From assembly GCA_019408975.1 (NCBI GenBank), contig DXVA01000046.1, forward strand, positions 1 through 13,585: a stretch of 13,585 nt of DNA, read 5' to 3'. This DNA comes from Lentisphaeria bacterium. GTDB taxonomy: Bacteria > Verrucomicrobiota > Lentisphaeria > Victivallales > UBA1829. This document shows positions 1 to 6,930 of the stretch, piece after piece; the stretch's first letter is position 1; every line of letters begins with the position of its first letter. A program made the position numbers and the translations under genes. The notes beneath the pieces were generated by a model. The model searched no databases. It was not told the DNA's origin and saw nothing but the letters and a program-made list of their open reading frames with translations.

Positions 1-635
1 ACTTTAGGTTCGCCGCCGACAAGGTCCTTGAATGTCTTGGCGGTCGTGACGGCGATCTCCGCAAGCTGATCCGCATTCGGGTTGATGTTCATGCCGCAGT
101 CCGCATAGACGAATACGCCGTTGTAGCCCCATTTTGTGTCGGGCATCTGCATGATGAAGCAGGAGGACGCCGTCTTGATGCCGGAAGCCGTCTTGAAAAG
201 CTGGAGCGCAGGACGTGTCTTGGATGCCGTGTTGTGGTTGTATCCCTTGGGGTTGCCGCCGCCGGAAACATATCCGTGCGCATCGCCCGCCATGACCATG
301 GTTGCGGAGAAGAAGCAGGTGTCCTTGAGAGCCGTGCGCGCCTGTTCCGGGGTCATGCCTTTTTTCTTGCGGAGTTCGCATACGAGATCGACATACTTCT
401 GAAGATCGGGGGTTTTTTCGACATCGACGATTTCGACGCCGTCAAGGTTGATTCCGTTTTCAGCGGCGAGCTTGACGATTGCATCTGCGTCGCCGACGAG
501 GACAGGTTTTGCATAGCCGGTCTGCACAAGCTTTTCAGCGGCTTTGAGGTTTCTCGGATCATCACTTTCCGTGAGACAGATTTTTTTTCCGAGCGTTTTC
601 GCTTTCGCGCGGATTTGTTCCAGGACATTCGCCAT
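1..635 (-). CDS. pta: Phosphate acetyltransferase (Pta), N-terminal part, cut by window start
   Basis: Interconverts acetyl-CoA plus phosphate and acetyl phosphate plus CoA; cytosolic, normally paired with acetate kinase to make ATP in fermentation. The minus strand reads MANVLEQIRAKAKTLGKK from an ATG at 635-633 and stays open to the window edge, giving about 211 of the roughly 330 residues usual for the catalytic PTA domain. Recognisable family blocks are the LTESDDPRNLKAAEKL segment near the N-terminus, the MVMAGDAHGYVSG block, KTRPALQLFKTASGIK, and FVYADCGMNINPNADQLAEIA. Small insertions after the VSG block and before VFVYADC differ from E. coli Pta but keep the frame. The start is supported by AAAGGAA (complement of 643-649) at suitable spacing. 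It is transcribed away from the LacI gene. Phosphate butyryltransferase is the main alternative, but the DCGMNINP block favours Pta. Confidence 0.9.
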   Translation of the reverse strand, partial: MANVLEQIRAKAKTLGKKICLTESDDPRNLKAAEKLVQTGYAKPVLVGDADAIVKLAAENGINLDGVEIVDVEKTPDLQKYVDLVCELRKKKGMTPEQARTALKDTCFFSATMVMAGDAHGYVSGGGNPKGYNHNTASKTRPALQLFKTASGIKTASSCFIMQMPDTKWGYNGVFVYADCGMNINPNADQLAEIAVTTAKTFKDLVGGEPK

Positions 636-696
636 TTTTCAATTCCTTTGTTTTTATGTGAAAAGTTAGAATATTCCGTCCTATAACTTAACACAT

Positions 697-721
697 TTTT
701 CCGGGGATTAAAGCCGGAAAA
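697..721. repeat. Perfect inverted repeat upstream of pta
   Basis: TTTTCCGG (697-704) and CCGGAAAA (714-721) are exact reverse complements around a 9-base spacer. The site lies about 60-90 bp upstream of the pta start codon, where an operator could sit. It could also form a small hairpin in RNA, but no gene ends here and no U-tract follows in a useful place, so an operator is the likelier reading. No binding protein can be named. Confidence 0.4.
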
Positions 722-946
722 CTCTCTTTTTGAGCAAAAAACATCAAAATCGAGCAAAAGATCGCAAAAATGAACTGCTTCGGGACGGTTCATCTTTTTC
801 CGCATATTCGCTGCGTCGCAGCCATAAGTTCCCCGGAAAGGACAGAAGGAACGGGAAGACAGGAAAATTCAGCCTTGTTACGGTGTCCGGAGATGGCAGA
901 TTCTCTTTTTTTTGAAAGAAAATCAGATTTTTTTCCGCTTTCCCTA

Positions 947-974
947 TTGCAATTTTTCTGAATTTGATTATAAT
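947..974 (+). promoter_or_regulatory. Sigma70-type promoter of the LacI-family gene
   Basis: TTGCAA (947-952) and a perfect TATAAT (969-974) are separated by 16 bp. The expected start of transcription is near 981, giving a leader of about 30 nt before the ATG at 1010. Confidence 0.7.
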
Positions 975-976
975 TA

Positions 977-992
977 AATATAACGTTATATT
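977..992. promoter_or_regulatory. 16-bp perfect palindrome, probable LacI-family operator
   Basis: AATATAACGTTATATT is self-complementary over all 16 bases. A further two matching pairs lie outside one mismatched pair (974-995). LacI/GalR-family operators are typically palindromes of this size with a central CG, as here. The site begins two bases after the -10 box and covers the expected transcription start, a position suited to direct repression, most simply autoregulation by the adjacent gene product. The assignment to that protein is inference. Confidence 0.65.
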
Positions 993-1009
993 AAACCTGT
1001 GAAAAGATA

Positions 1010-2038
1010 ATGAGACAGCAAAACGGAAAAGTGAGACTGGCTGATATCGCCGCTGAGGTGGGGGTATCGGTAATGAGCGTGGCAAGCGTGGTCAACAGTG
1101 CCGGGAAGAATTCAGTCAAGGTCAGCGAGGCGACCGCCCGGCGGATTCTGGAAGCCTGTAAACGGCTGAACTACCAGCCGAATATGAACGCGCGTGCTTT
1201 GCGGGGAACCCCGTTGAAGCTGATCGGTGTGCTGGTTGACAGTCAGGCGGGGCAGGCTGTTCGTCTGCTGGTCTCGGAACTGGAGCGCGTGACCGCCGCC
1301 GAAGGTTATCTTCTGCTGGTCGCACAGGCGCATGACAATATTGAACAGCTCTACAAAGCGTATCAGGTTCTGCTACAGCATGGCGTTTCCGGCGTGATCT
1401 GCCTCAGCCATGATTATCCGAACGGGCATGACGAGCTGGAGAAGTATTTCGGAAATGCGGAAAAGATCGTCTTTCTGGCGGACCCCGGACTGGAGGGGCA
1501 GCCTTTTGTGGCTCTGGATCGTATTTCCGCCGTTTCCGCTGCCGTTTCCGCCATGCGTGAAAACGGTTCGGACCGGATCGGATTGTGCATTGCCGATGAT
1601 AATCTGAATTACAGTGTGACGGTGGTGGAGGGATACCGGAAAGGGCTTGCCTGCCTGCCCGAATATATTTACCGTTATACGCCGCCGTTCTGCGACGCGG
1701 CAGCCATTGAGCGGCTTATGTGCGGTATGATTGACGGTTTCATCCTGCCGAATGGACTGAACGGAATCATCGGCATGAATGATTATTGCATTGCCGCGCT
1801 TCTTCAGCAGTTGACCGGACGCGGAATACGGGTTCCCGGGGAGATCCAGTTATGCGGATATGACAACGAATTGTTCTGTAATTTCACGGTGCCCGCCTTG
1901 AGTTCCATTTCGGGAAACATCCGTGGGCGCGCGGATGCGTTGCTCAGGACTTTGCTGGAGCTGCTGGAGGGGAAAAAGCCGGAGAAGCGGATCGTGAAGG
2001 CGGAATTTATTCCCAGGGGAAGCATGAGAAATGTCTGA
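1010..2038 (+). CDS. LacI/GalR-family transcriptional regulator
   Basis: DNA-binding repressor with a sugar-type ligand domain; 342 residues, normal for the family. Residues 8-60 form the LacI helix-turn-helix and hinge: VRLADIAAEVGVSVMSVASV, then VKVSEATARRILEACKRLNY and QPNMNARALR. The usual STVSRVLN helix is here MSVASVVN, so DNA specificity may be unusual. From about residue 68 a periplasmic-binding-protein-like fold follows, with blocks LIGVLVDSQAG, GVSGVICLS and QLCGYDNELFCNFTVPALSSI, the last being the conserved GYDN region near the end of the ligand domain. The ribosome binding site is weak (GAAAAG), but no better start lies nearby. The gene sits 80 bp upstream of the pseudopilin/glycosidase/hydrolase set on the same strand, so it may control that set; the palindrome over its own promoter suggests autoregulation. 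The ligand cannot be read from sequence. Confidence 0.9.
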   Translation: MRQQNGKVRLADIAAEVGVSVMSVASVVNSAGKNSVKVSEATARRILEACKRLNYQPNMNARALRGTPLKLIGVLVDSQAGQAVRLLVSELERVTAAEGYLLLVAQAHDNIEQLYKAYQVLLQHGVSGVICLSHDYPNGHDELEKYFGNAEKIVFLADPGLEGQPFVALDRISAVSAAVSAMRENGSDRIGLCIADDNLNYSVTVVEGYRKGLACLPEYIYRYTPPFCDAAAIERLMCGMIDGFILPNGLNGIIGMNDYCIAALLQQLTGRGIRVPGEIQLCGYDNELFCNFTVPALSSISGNIRGRADALLRTLLELLEGKKPEKRIVKAEFIPRGSMRNV

Positions 2039-2078
2039 CTTATGGAAAATACTGAATATGAATTCAAAGGAGGCTGCC

Positions 2079-2117
2079 ATGAGGAAAAAAGAGAAATTAA
2101 AACAGGGAGGAAACTGA
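2079..2117 (+). CDS. Possible 12-residue leader peptide
   Basis: A short frame encoding MRKKEKLKQGGN is preceded by a near-ideal AAAGGAGG (2066-2073) five bases before its ATG. Its TGA (2115-2117) ends one base before the ATG of the pseudopilin gene at 2119. The ribosome binding site of the larger gene (GGGAGGAA, 2105-2112) lies inside it, which would allow translational coupling. It resembles no known attenuator peptide and may be chance. Confidence 0.3.
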   Translation: MRKKEKLKQGGN

Positions 2118-2118
2118 G

Positions 2119-3033
2119 ATGAGGTGTTTCAAGATGAAATTCACATTGATAGAGTTCTTGATGAGCAGAATTTGTAAAAGGAGTGTTTCGATCCGGCATT
2201 GTCGATTTGCGCCCTGCGAGGCTTTTTCTTTCTTTATTCGATGGATCAAATGTCTGCCCGGTTCTTCCACCCTCCATGTCCCCTCTCCGATATTCCTGTT
2301 TCGCAGGATAGGAACAAGAATTTTCACATTGATAGAGCTCTTGATTGTAATTGCGATCATTGCGATTCTTGCGGCGCTGCTTCTGCCTGCATTGGGGAAG
2401 GCGCGGGACAAAGCGCAGTCGATCCGGTGTGTCGGCAATCTGAAACAGCTTGGAACCGCCTGTACTGCATATACCGTTGATTATAATGATTATCTGCCTT
2501 TGGCGATGGTGAGGAAACCGCACGTGCTGACCGGTTCCGGCTATGAGGGTACCGGCTGGATGGTCTACATCTATGAATATGCCACCGGAAAAAGTTTTCC
2601 GTGGCCGCTTGCCGCCGGTGAAGCTTTTTCGAAGATTTATATCTGCCCGAGCGGACCGGAACAGGTGGTCAAACAGCTCGGCAATGCCCAATGCGACTTC
2701 ACCAATTACTGTTACAGCGCGCATATCGGGAAGGAACCCGGCGGAGGCTTTTTCACATCCGGTGCCGAGTGGTACAATCCGCTCAAAGTGACGAACTCCA
2801 AAATAACCTCGAAACTGGTCGTCATTGCCGATGGGCGTCCACGCTCGAAAGGGCAGTGGTGGATGTGTTTCGAGACGAGTCAGGCGCTGGAACGGGGGCT
2901 GGACGGGCATCTTGACAAACGGCACAATAGAGCCGTCAACCAGCTGTATGTCGATGGACGGGTCGGCACGGAGCGTCCCGCCCAGTTGGATGTGGAGACG
3001 TTTAATGCAATGTATTTGTTTGTCAAACACTGA
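2119..3033 (+). CDS. Prepilin-type N-terminal / H-X9-DG domain protein (pseudopilin-like) with duplicated signal motif
   Basis: A type II secretion/pseudopilin-like protein of the kind found in many copies in Lentisphaerota and Planctomycetota. Residues 69-75 (FTLIELL) and the following VIAIIAILAALLLPAL helix form a class III prepilin signal and transmembrane segment. LGKARDKAQSIRCVGNLKQL and DYNDYLP follow, as is usual for the family. An H-X9-DG motif lies at H269 to D279-G280. Residue -1 before the phenylalanine is Ile rather than the usual Gly. A second, imperfect motif, FTLIEFL, occurs at residues 8-14, exactly 61 residues earlier, and the intervening segment is Cys/Arg/Phe-rich and unlike pilin sequence. 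GGGAGGAA at 2105-2112 supports the ATG at 2119; an ATG at 2134 would start MKFTLIEFL but has a poorer site. The function of these proteins is largely unknown. The gene is 20 bp upstream of a secreted glycosidase-like gene. Confidence 0.8.
   Translation: MRCFKMKFTLIEFLMSRICKRSVSIRHCRFAPCEAFSFFIRWIKCLPGSSTLHVPSPIFLFRRIGTRIFTLIELLIVIAIIAILAALLLPALGKARDKAQSIRCVGNLKQLGTACTAYTVDYNDYLPLAMVRKPHVLTGSGYEGTGWMVYIYEYATGKSFPWPLAAGEAFSKIYICPSGPEQVVKQLGNAQCDFTNYCYSAHIGKEPGGGFFTSGAEWYNPLKVTNSKITSKLVVIADGRPRSKGQWWMCFETSQALERGLDGHLDKRHNRAVNQLYVDGRVGTERPAQLDVETFNAMYLFVKH
2140..2345 (+). repeat. 23-bp direct repeats bounding a 183-bp in-frame segment
   Basis: Bases 2140-2162 and 2323-2345 are identical except for one base (T at 2155, C at 2338). 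Each encodes the FTLIE motif of the pseudopilin signal. The repeat offset is 183 bp, exactly 61 codons, and the intervening segment has no stop in the coding frame. The segment ends with a small hairpin-forming sequence, TCCTG-TTTCG-CAGGA, near 2294-2308. It could be a tandem-duplication scar with diverged filler, or an inserted element that carried or duplicated the motif. Confidence 0.75.
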
Positions 3034-3053
3034 ATATATGAAAGGATGATGGA

Positions 3054-5042
3054 ATGAAAAAACTGTTCACCGTATTGATGCTCCTTCTTGCGGGAGTCGT
3101 AACCGTCTCTGCCGGAAATCTGTTCCCCGATCCGGGAATCCGGCAGAAACGGAAATGGAGCCTGCCGGAGGGATTCAGGATTACAGCCGATGCGTCCCGT
3201 CCCGGAGACAATATGATGATGGCGGAACGGTCGGATTCCGCAAAATACACGGTTGCAAGGTATTATCTGAAGCTGAAACCAGGTGCGTATAAGTTGACTT
3301 TAGAGGCACGTTCGGAGAATCTGAAAGGCAGCATGGCGGCATGTGCCGAGTTCCATTCCCGGGACGGGAAGTATCTCGACGGCGGCATTTATCCTGGAAA
3401 AGGGCACAGCCCGAAGTGGACGGAGATCAGCGGCGAGTTTCAGGTGCCGGAGAATGCCGCAAGCGTCACCGTGGGATTGTATCTGTGGCGGGCAAGCACC
3501 GGCAGGACATGGTTCCGGAACATTCGCATCGAACCGATTACCCGGACTTCCGTCTATCTGCTGGTCCCTGCCCAGCCGAATATCATCCGGGAGGGTGGGA
3601 ATGAGCTGATTTTCGGTGCGTTTCATTCCACGCCTGGGCTTAAGCTGAACAGTGTTGTGGAATTCTTTGCCGGTGGAAAGAAGGCTGCGGAATTTACGGC
3701 TCCCGTAAAAGGGGAACGCATCTCCGGCGTGATGAATCTGCCGGCGACGAAACAGGGAATGTTCAAAGTGACCATGAGAGATGCGGACGGAAAAACGGTG
3801 GATGTCACAAAGATTCCTGCGCAGGTGCTTCCGGCGTCATTCAAAGCGCCTGCGAACGCTTCCGTTCTGGACCGGCGGGGACGTCTCCGGTTGAACGGCA
3901 GAAAGTTTTTTCCGCTTGGCCTGTTCATGAACCATTATGACGCGCGTTTCCTGAAAAACGATCATAATCTGTTGCCGAAGGATCTGGAAATTATCGGAAA
4001 ATCACCTTTCAACTGCATCATGCCTTACGATGCCCTGCGCTGGAAAGAGGGGGAGATCGTCGGCAGAACGACCACCCGTGAACAGATCCGCGGAATCATG
4101 GATCTTTGCAGTAAAAACGGCATAAAGGTGATCTTTTCCGTGATGGATGTGGTGCAGAAGAAGCCGTGGTGGACGAATTACAGCGGCGCGGGCGGGGAAA
4201 AGGAGGCACTTGAAAAGATCATCGGCGACTTCAAGGATCATCCGGCGCTGCTGGCATGGTATACGTTTGACGAAGCGCCGCTTTCGCAGCGGGATTACCA
4301 GCGGGGACGCTGCCGGCTCATCAACCGCCTTGACCCGTGGCATCCGACGTGGATGGTGCACTGCAATCCGGCACGCAACAGCGCGATGCTCGGAGGTGTC
4401 GCCAATGTTTACGGAACTGATCCCTATCCGATCAACCGGGGCAGTGCCGATACGAACCATCAGAATGCCTTGATCGCATGGACGGAGCTGACGATGAACA
4501 TCTGCAGGGTTCCCCGCGGCGGGGCGCTCTGGAACTGTCCGCAGATTTACAACGACGGCCATTACAAAGCCGCCGGAGATAAAGTGAAAGACCATCATCT
4601 GTACCAGTATCCGACGGAACAGGAGATGCGTTCCATGGTGCTCATGCAGCTGATCATGGGAGTGAAAGGCATGATCATGTATTCCTATTTTGATCTTTTC
4701 AGCGGACCGGAGGGCAGGAAGGAATTTGACCGGCGCTGGCCGGAAGTATGCCGTGTCGCAGAACTGGTTTCGGAGCTGGGGGATTATGTGCTGGGGGATG
4801 AGGACGGATGTCGTTTCACATGGAAGCAGACTGCCGGAACAGTGAAGGCGGCGTCATTCAAGGCGGATGACGGACGTGAGGCGGTATTGATTTCCGCTTC
4901 CGGTCCCGGAACGTCCGGCGCCGAGTTGGAGTTGCCGGGACGCTGGGCATCCCGTTACGGCAGAACGGTGCGGAATGCGCGGGGAGTCTGGGTGTTCCAT
5001 GGTAAAAATATGGATGGCGATGTGCTGTTCAGAATCAGGTAA
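3054..5042 (+). CDS. Secreted glycoside-hydrolase-like protein (jelly-roll module plus TIM barrel)
   Basis: Probable exported carbohydrate-active enzyme of 662 residues. A Sec signal peptide is clear: MKKLF, a hydrophobic core LMLLLAGVVTV, then cleavage after about SA at residue 20. Residues of about 55-165 resemble a carbohydrate-binding jelly-roll (YYLKLKPGAYKLTLEARSEN; a WTEISGEFQVPENAASVTVG block; WFRNIRIEPI). A linker domain follows, then a TIM barrel from about residue 280 (LRLNGRKFFPLGLF; a NGIKVIFSVMDV strand). LLAWYTFDEAP places E407 at the acid/base position expected for GH clan A-like barrels. The strand where a nucleophile glutamate would be expected reads LWNCPQIYN, with Q497 and no glutamate. 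GVKGMIMYSYFDLF then completes the barrel. A weak AAAGG at 3041-3045 precedes the start. It sits 20 bp after the pseudopilin gene and 12 bp before the MBL-fold gene. I cannot name a GH family or substrate. Confidence 0.7.
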   Translation: MKKLFTVLMLLLAGVVTVSAGNLFPDPGIRQKRKWSLPEGFRITADASRPGDNMMMAERSDSAKYTVARYYLKLKPGAYKLTLEARSENLKGSMAACAEFHSRDGKYLDGGIYPGKGHSPKWTEISGEFQVPENAASVTVGLYLWRASTGRTWFRNIRIEPITRTSVYLLVPAQPNIIREGGNELIFGAFHSTPGLKLNSVVEFFAGGKKAAEFTAPVKGERISGVMNLPATKQGMFKVTMRDADGKTVDVTKIPAQVLPASFKAPANASVLDRRGRLRLNGRKFFPLGLFMNHYDARFLKNDHNLLPKDLEIIGKSPFNCIMPYDALRWKEGEIVGRTTTREQIRGIMDLCSKNGIKVIFSVMDVVQKKPWWTNYSGAGGEKEALEKIIGDFKDHPALLAWYTFDEAPLSQRDYQRGRCRLINRLDPWHPTWMVHCNPARNSAMLGGVANVYGTDPYPINRGSADTNHQNALIAWTELTMNICRVPRGGALWNCPQIYNDGHYKAAGDKVKDHHLYQYPTEQEMRSMVLMQLIMGVKGMIMYSYFDLFSGPEGRKEFDRRWPEVCRVAELVSELGDYVLGDEDGCRFTWKQTAGTVKAASFKADDGREAVLISASGPGTSGAELELPGRWASRYGRTVRNARGVWVFHGKNMDGDVLFRIR

Positions 5043-5054
5043 GGGAATGGGATT

Positions 5055-5954
5055 ATGGAGATTTTGATTTGCGGGAGTGCGGCAGGCGAGGGTATTCCGT
5101 CGGCATTCTGCCGGTGCCGGGTCTGCCGGAATGCGAGAAAATCAGACGGGTTCGACGCCCGGACCCGGACTGCCTACCAGATCGGGGAAGAAGTCCGGAT
5201 TGATTTCGGTCCTGATTTTCTGGCGCAGGAGATCAGGCTCGGGTTTGATTCGGAAAAAATCCGGCATCTGTTCATTACGCATGATCATGCGGATCACTTT
5301 TACCCGGAGACCCTGAATCACCGCCGCCCGGCTTACTCCAAAGTTGCGCCGGGGCGGATTCTGAAAGTATACTGCAATGAAGCTGTGGAGCGTGCGGCTA
5401 TGGCGCATCCGGTCATCGGGGAGGGGATTGAAATCCTGCAGATGGAATTTGTCCGCCTGAAAGCCTGGGAGCCTGTCGTGTTGAGGGAGGAGAGAATGAC
5501 ATTGACTCCGCTTCCGGCTTATCATGCGCCGGAGCAGGAGGCGTTTTTCTTCGATGTGCGGAGCGATTCCGGCGAGGAATGGCTCATTGCCAACGATACC
5601 GGATTTTTTCCCGAACCTGTCTGGGAGTGGCTTGGGAAACGGAAGTTCGACGGAGTGATTCTGGACTGTACGTTCGGGCTCCTGCCGGATGACTATCCTT
5701 ACCACATGGGTGCGGGAAAGAACCTGCTTGTTCTGCGGAGAATGCGGGAATGCGGCATGTTGAAACCGGATGCACGGGTTGTTGCAAACCATTTTTCCCA
5801 TAACTGTGGCAATACGCACCGTGAATTGTACGAGTTTTTCAAACCATATGGAATTGAGACGGGATATGACGGTATGAGGCTGAAAAGCCTGTGCCGGGGC
5901 TTTGCGGAGGAGAGTGTCCCGCATTCTGCCTGTGCGGACAGCCTTGCACCCTGA
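5055..5954 (+). CDS. PhnP-like metallo-beta-lactamase-fold hydrolase
   Basis: Metal-dependent hydrolase of 299 residues, no signal peptide, so cytosolic. The zinc/manganese motif is ITHDHADHFY with H76, H78, D80 and H81. Further candidate ligands are H157 (PAYHAPE), D181 (ANDTG) and H246/H249 (ANHFSHN). Near the N-terminus C19, C21 and C24 form the C-X-C-X2-C arrangement that in E. coli PhnP, a cyclic ribose phosphate phosphodiesterase, holds a structural zinc. GSAAGEGIPSAFC is also typical of this subgroup. No phosphonate (phn) genes are visible, so the substrate is probably not the C-P lyase cyclic phosphate. The gene follows the glycosidase-like gene by 12 bp and is presumably cotranscribed. 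The last 25 or so residues look like an unconserved tail. A phosphodiesterase or lactonase acting on a sugar derivative is possible but unproven. Confidence 0.8.
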   Translation: MEILICGSAAGEGIPSAFCRCRVCRNARKSDGFDARTRTAYQIGEEVRIDFGPDFLAQEIRLGFDSEKIRHLFITHDHADHFYPETLNHRRPAYSKVAPGRILKVYCNEAVERAAMAHPVIGEGIEILQMEFVRLKAWEPVVLREERMTLTPLPAYHAPEQEAFFFDVRSDSGEEWLIANDTGFFPEPVWEWLGKRKFDGVILDCTFGLLPDDYPYHMGAGKNLLVLRRMRECGMLKPDARVVANHFSHNCGNTHRELYEFFKPYGIETGYDGMRLKSLCRGFAEESVPHSACADSLAP

Positions 5955-6327
5955 ACTGTTCCGCATGCCTGGTTGTCCGCGGAAAGGGGAGTCGCGGAGA
6001 ATCTGGTGGGTCGGGATTTTCAGAATCGTTTTATGAGAAAGCGCATCCGGGTATGTGGGTGAAATTATTGCCGGGATTCAGTATAATGATATGTTGAAAT
6101 ACGGATCATGAGCCGGCAGCCTGTACTGGAAACCGAATTTTTCCTGACGGACAGTTGACAACGTATTTGCGAATTCGTGCCGCATGGAAGAAACGGTTTC
6201 CTGTAAATCAGAAAATCCAATGATGATTCTGTGATGCCGCAGAATCCTGTTCTCTTATAATCAAAGTACAACCCGCCATAAAAGAAATAAACCTGGACTT
6301 TACTCTGCGATGGGATTCAGAAGTGAA
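5955..6327. other. Intergenic region after the MBL-fold gene
   Basis: No supported gene was found here. Two inverted repeats occur: TCCGCG/CGCGGA (5976-5981 and 5993-5998, loop 11), just after the hydrolase stop, and GATTCTG/CAGAATC (6225-6231 and 6240-6246, loop 8). Neither is followed by a good T-run, so neither is a convincing intrinsic terminator. The second lies about 80 bp downstream of the minus-strand tRNA and might act in 3' end formation. Confidence 0.5.
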
Positions 6328-6404
6328 TGGTGGGTATAACTGGACTCGAACCAGTGACCTTCACGATGTCAACGTGACGCTCTAACCAACTGAGCTATAC
6401 ACCC
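6328..6404 (-). tRNA. tRNA-Val (anticodon GAC), CCA encoded
   Basis: Read on the minus strand, the gene folds as a complete cloverleaf. The acceptor stem GGGTGTA pairs with TATACCC (one G-T pair). The D arm is GCTC-AGTTGGTTA-GAGC. The anticodon stem TCACG/CGTGA carries loop TTGACAT with anticodon GAC (valine, GTC codons). The T arm is ACTGG-TTCGAGT-CCAGT. The discriminator is A (6331), and the complement of 6328-6330 gives an encoded CCA. No intron or mismatch is seen. Confidence 0.95.
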
Positions 6405-6423
6405 TTGATTTGTTGATGCGCTT

Positions 6424-6451
6424 AATATAATGGTTATATGTATTATTTCAA
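6424..6451 (-). promoter_or_regulatory. Promoter of tRNA-Val
   Basis: On the minus strand TTGAAA (complement of 6446-6451) and TATATT (complement of 6424-6429) are 16 bp apart. The start would fall near 6417, about a dozen bases before the mature 5' end of the tRNA. Confidence 0.6.
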
Positions 6452-6497
6452 GTTGAAAAAATAAAAAAAACGTTATTTTTATATTTGCCGGCAATGA

Positions 6498-6930
6498 AGA
6501 TGTCCGACGTTGAAGGTAAGATATGGCAGTCTGAAAAGGTTCTTCCACGGCATTACACAAGGCATGTACTGCAAATGGCGCGATCAGCTGCTGAACAATG
6601 GCGCGAAGCTGTTTGAGCACGGCGGAGTGGATTATGCGCGCAAGCGCAACGTATCTATCGCCTCATGAAGCAAAATAATCTGCTGGTTCCCGAAGATCGC
6701 AAGCTCAAAGCTCCACGCAAAGCAGTTACGCACAAATCGCGGACGATTGAACTGAACCGGTATTGGGGAATCGACATGACCAAGGTGATGATTCCGGTTT
6801 TCGGCTGGTTTACCTGCATGTCGTAAGGGAAACCGGGAAACTGATACTGCGCGGGTTATCCGTACCGTCAGAATTGGGTTGTATGACGCCTTATGGATAC
6901 GAAAGGCGGTTTAATGCTTCAGCAGTTTAA
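6498..6930 (+). pseudogene. Decayed IS3-family transposase (orfA/orfB fragments)
   Basis: Three fragments of an IS3-type transposase lie in order but in different frames. The first (6498-about 6660) reads FFHGITQGMYCKWRDQLLNN, like the helix-turn-helix end of OrfA. The second (from about 6652) reads IYRLMKQNNLLVPED and RYWGIDMTKVMIPVFGW, the HTH_21 region and the first catalytic Asp block of an OrfB integrase core; a one-base deletion after FGWF then shifts YLHVV into another frame. The third (about 6873-6915) reads LGCMTPYGYERRF, like the OrfB C-terminus. The middle of the integrase domain, including the other catalytic residues, is missing. Sequence around 6990-7020 (CCCTTGACAAAAGGGG) resembles IS3-family right-end DNA, but no matching left end was found. 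Confidence 0.75.

Larger units (their letters stand above)
636..1009. other. Divergent intergenic region between pta and the LacI-family gene
   Basis: This 374-bp stretch has no convincing ORF with a ribosome binding site. It holds the pta ribosome binding site, a perfect inverted repeat at 697-721, a short GC-rich inverted repeat (GCTGCG-T-CGCAGC, 810-822), and the LacI-gene promoter with its palindrome near the right end. Two short GAGCAAAA-like runs occur around 731-760 without clear meaning. The pta promoter could not be placed with confidence. Confidence 0.6.

Noticed and set aside
1804..3030. Long 408-residue open frame on the minus strand
   Set aside because: It lies antisense to the LacI 3' end and nearly all of the pseudopilin gene, has no recognisable domain or ribosome binding site, and its residue composition (many Pro, Arg, Ser) is that of a shadow frame.
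5142..5966. 274-residue minus-strand frame opposite the PhnP-like gene
   Set aside because: The sense strand has a complete metal-binding motif set; the antisense product is low-complexity and unrecognisable.
5976..5998. Possible terminator after the PhnP-like gene
   Set aside because: Only a 6-bp stem with an 11-base loop and no T-run follows.
6464..6479. Second LacI-operator-like site (13 of 16 matches to the palindrome at 977-992)
   Set aside because: It sits in an A/T homopolymer stretch upstream of the tRNA promoter, is not itself a good palindrome, and such matches are expected by chance in AT-rich DNA.
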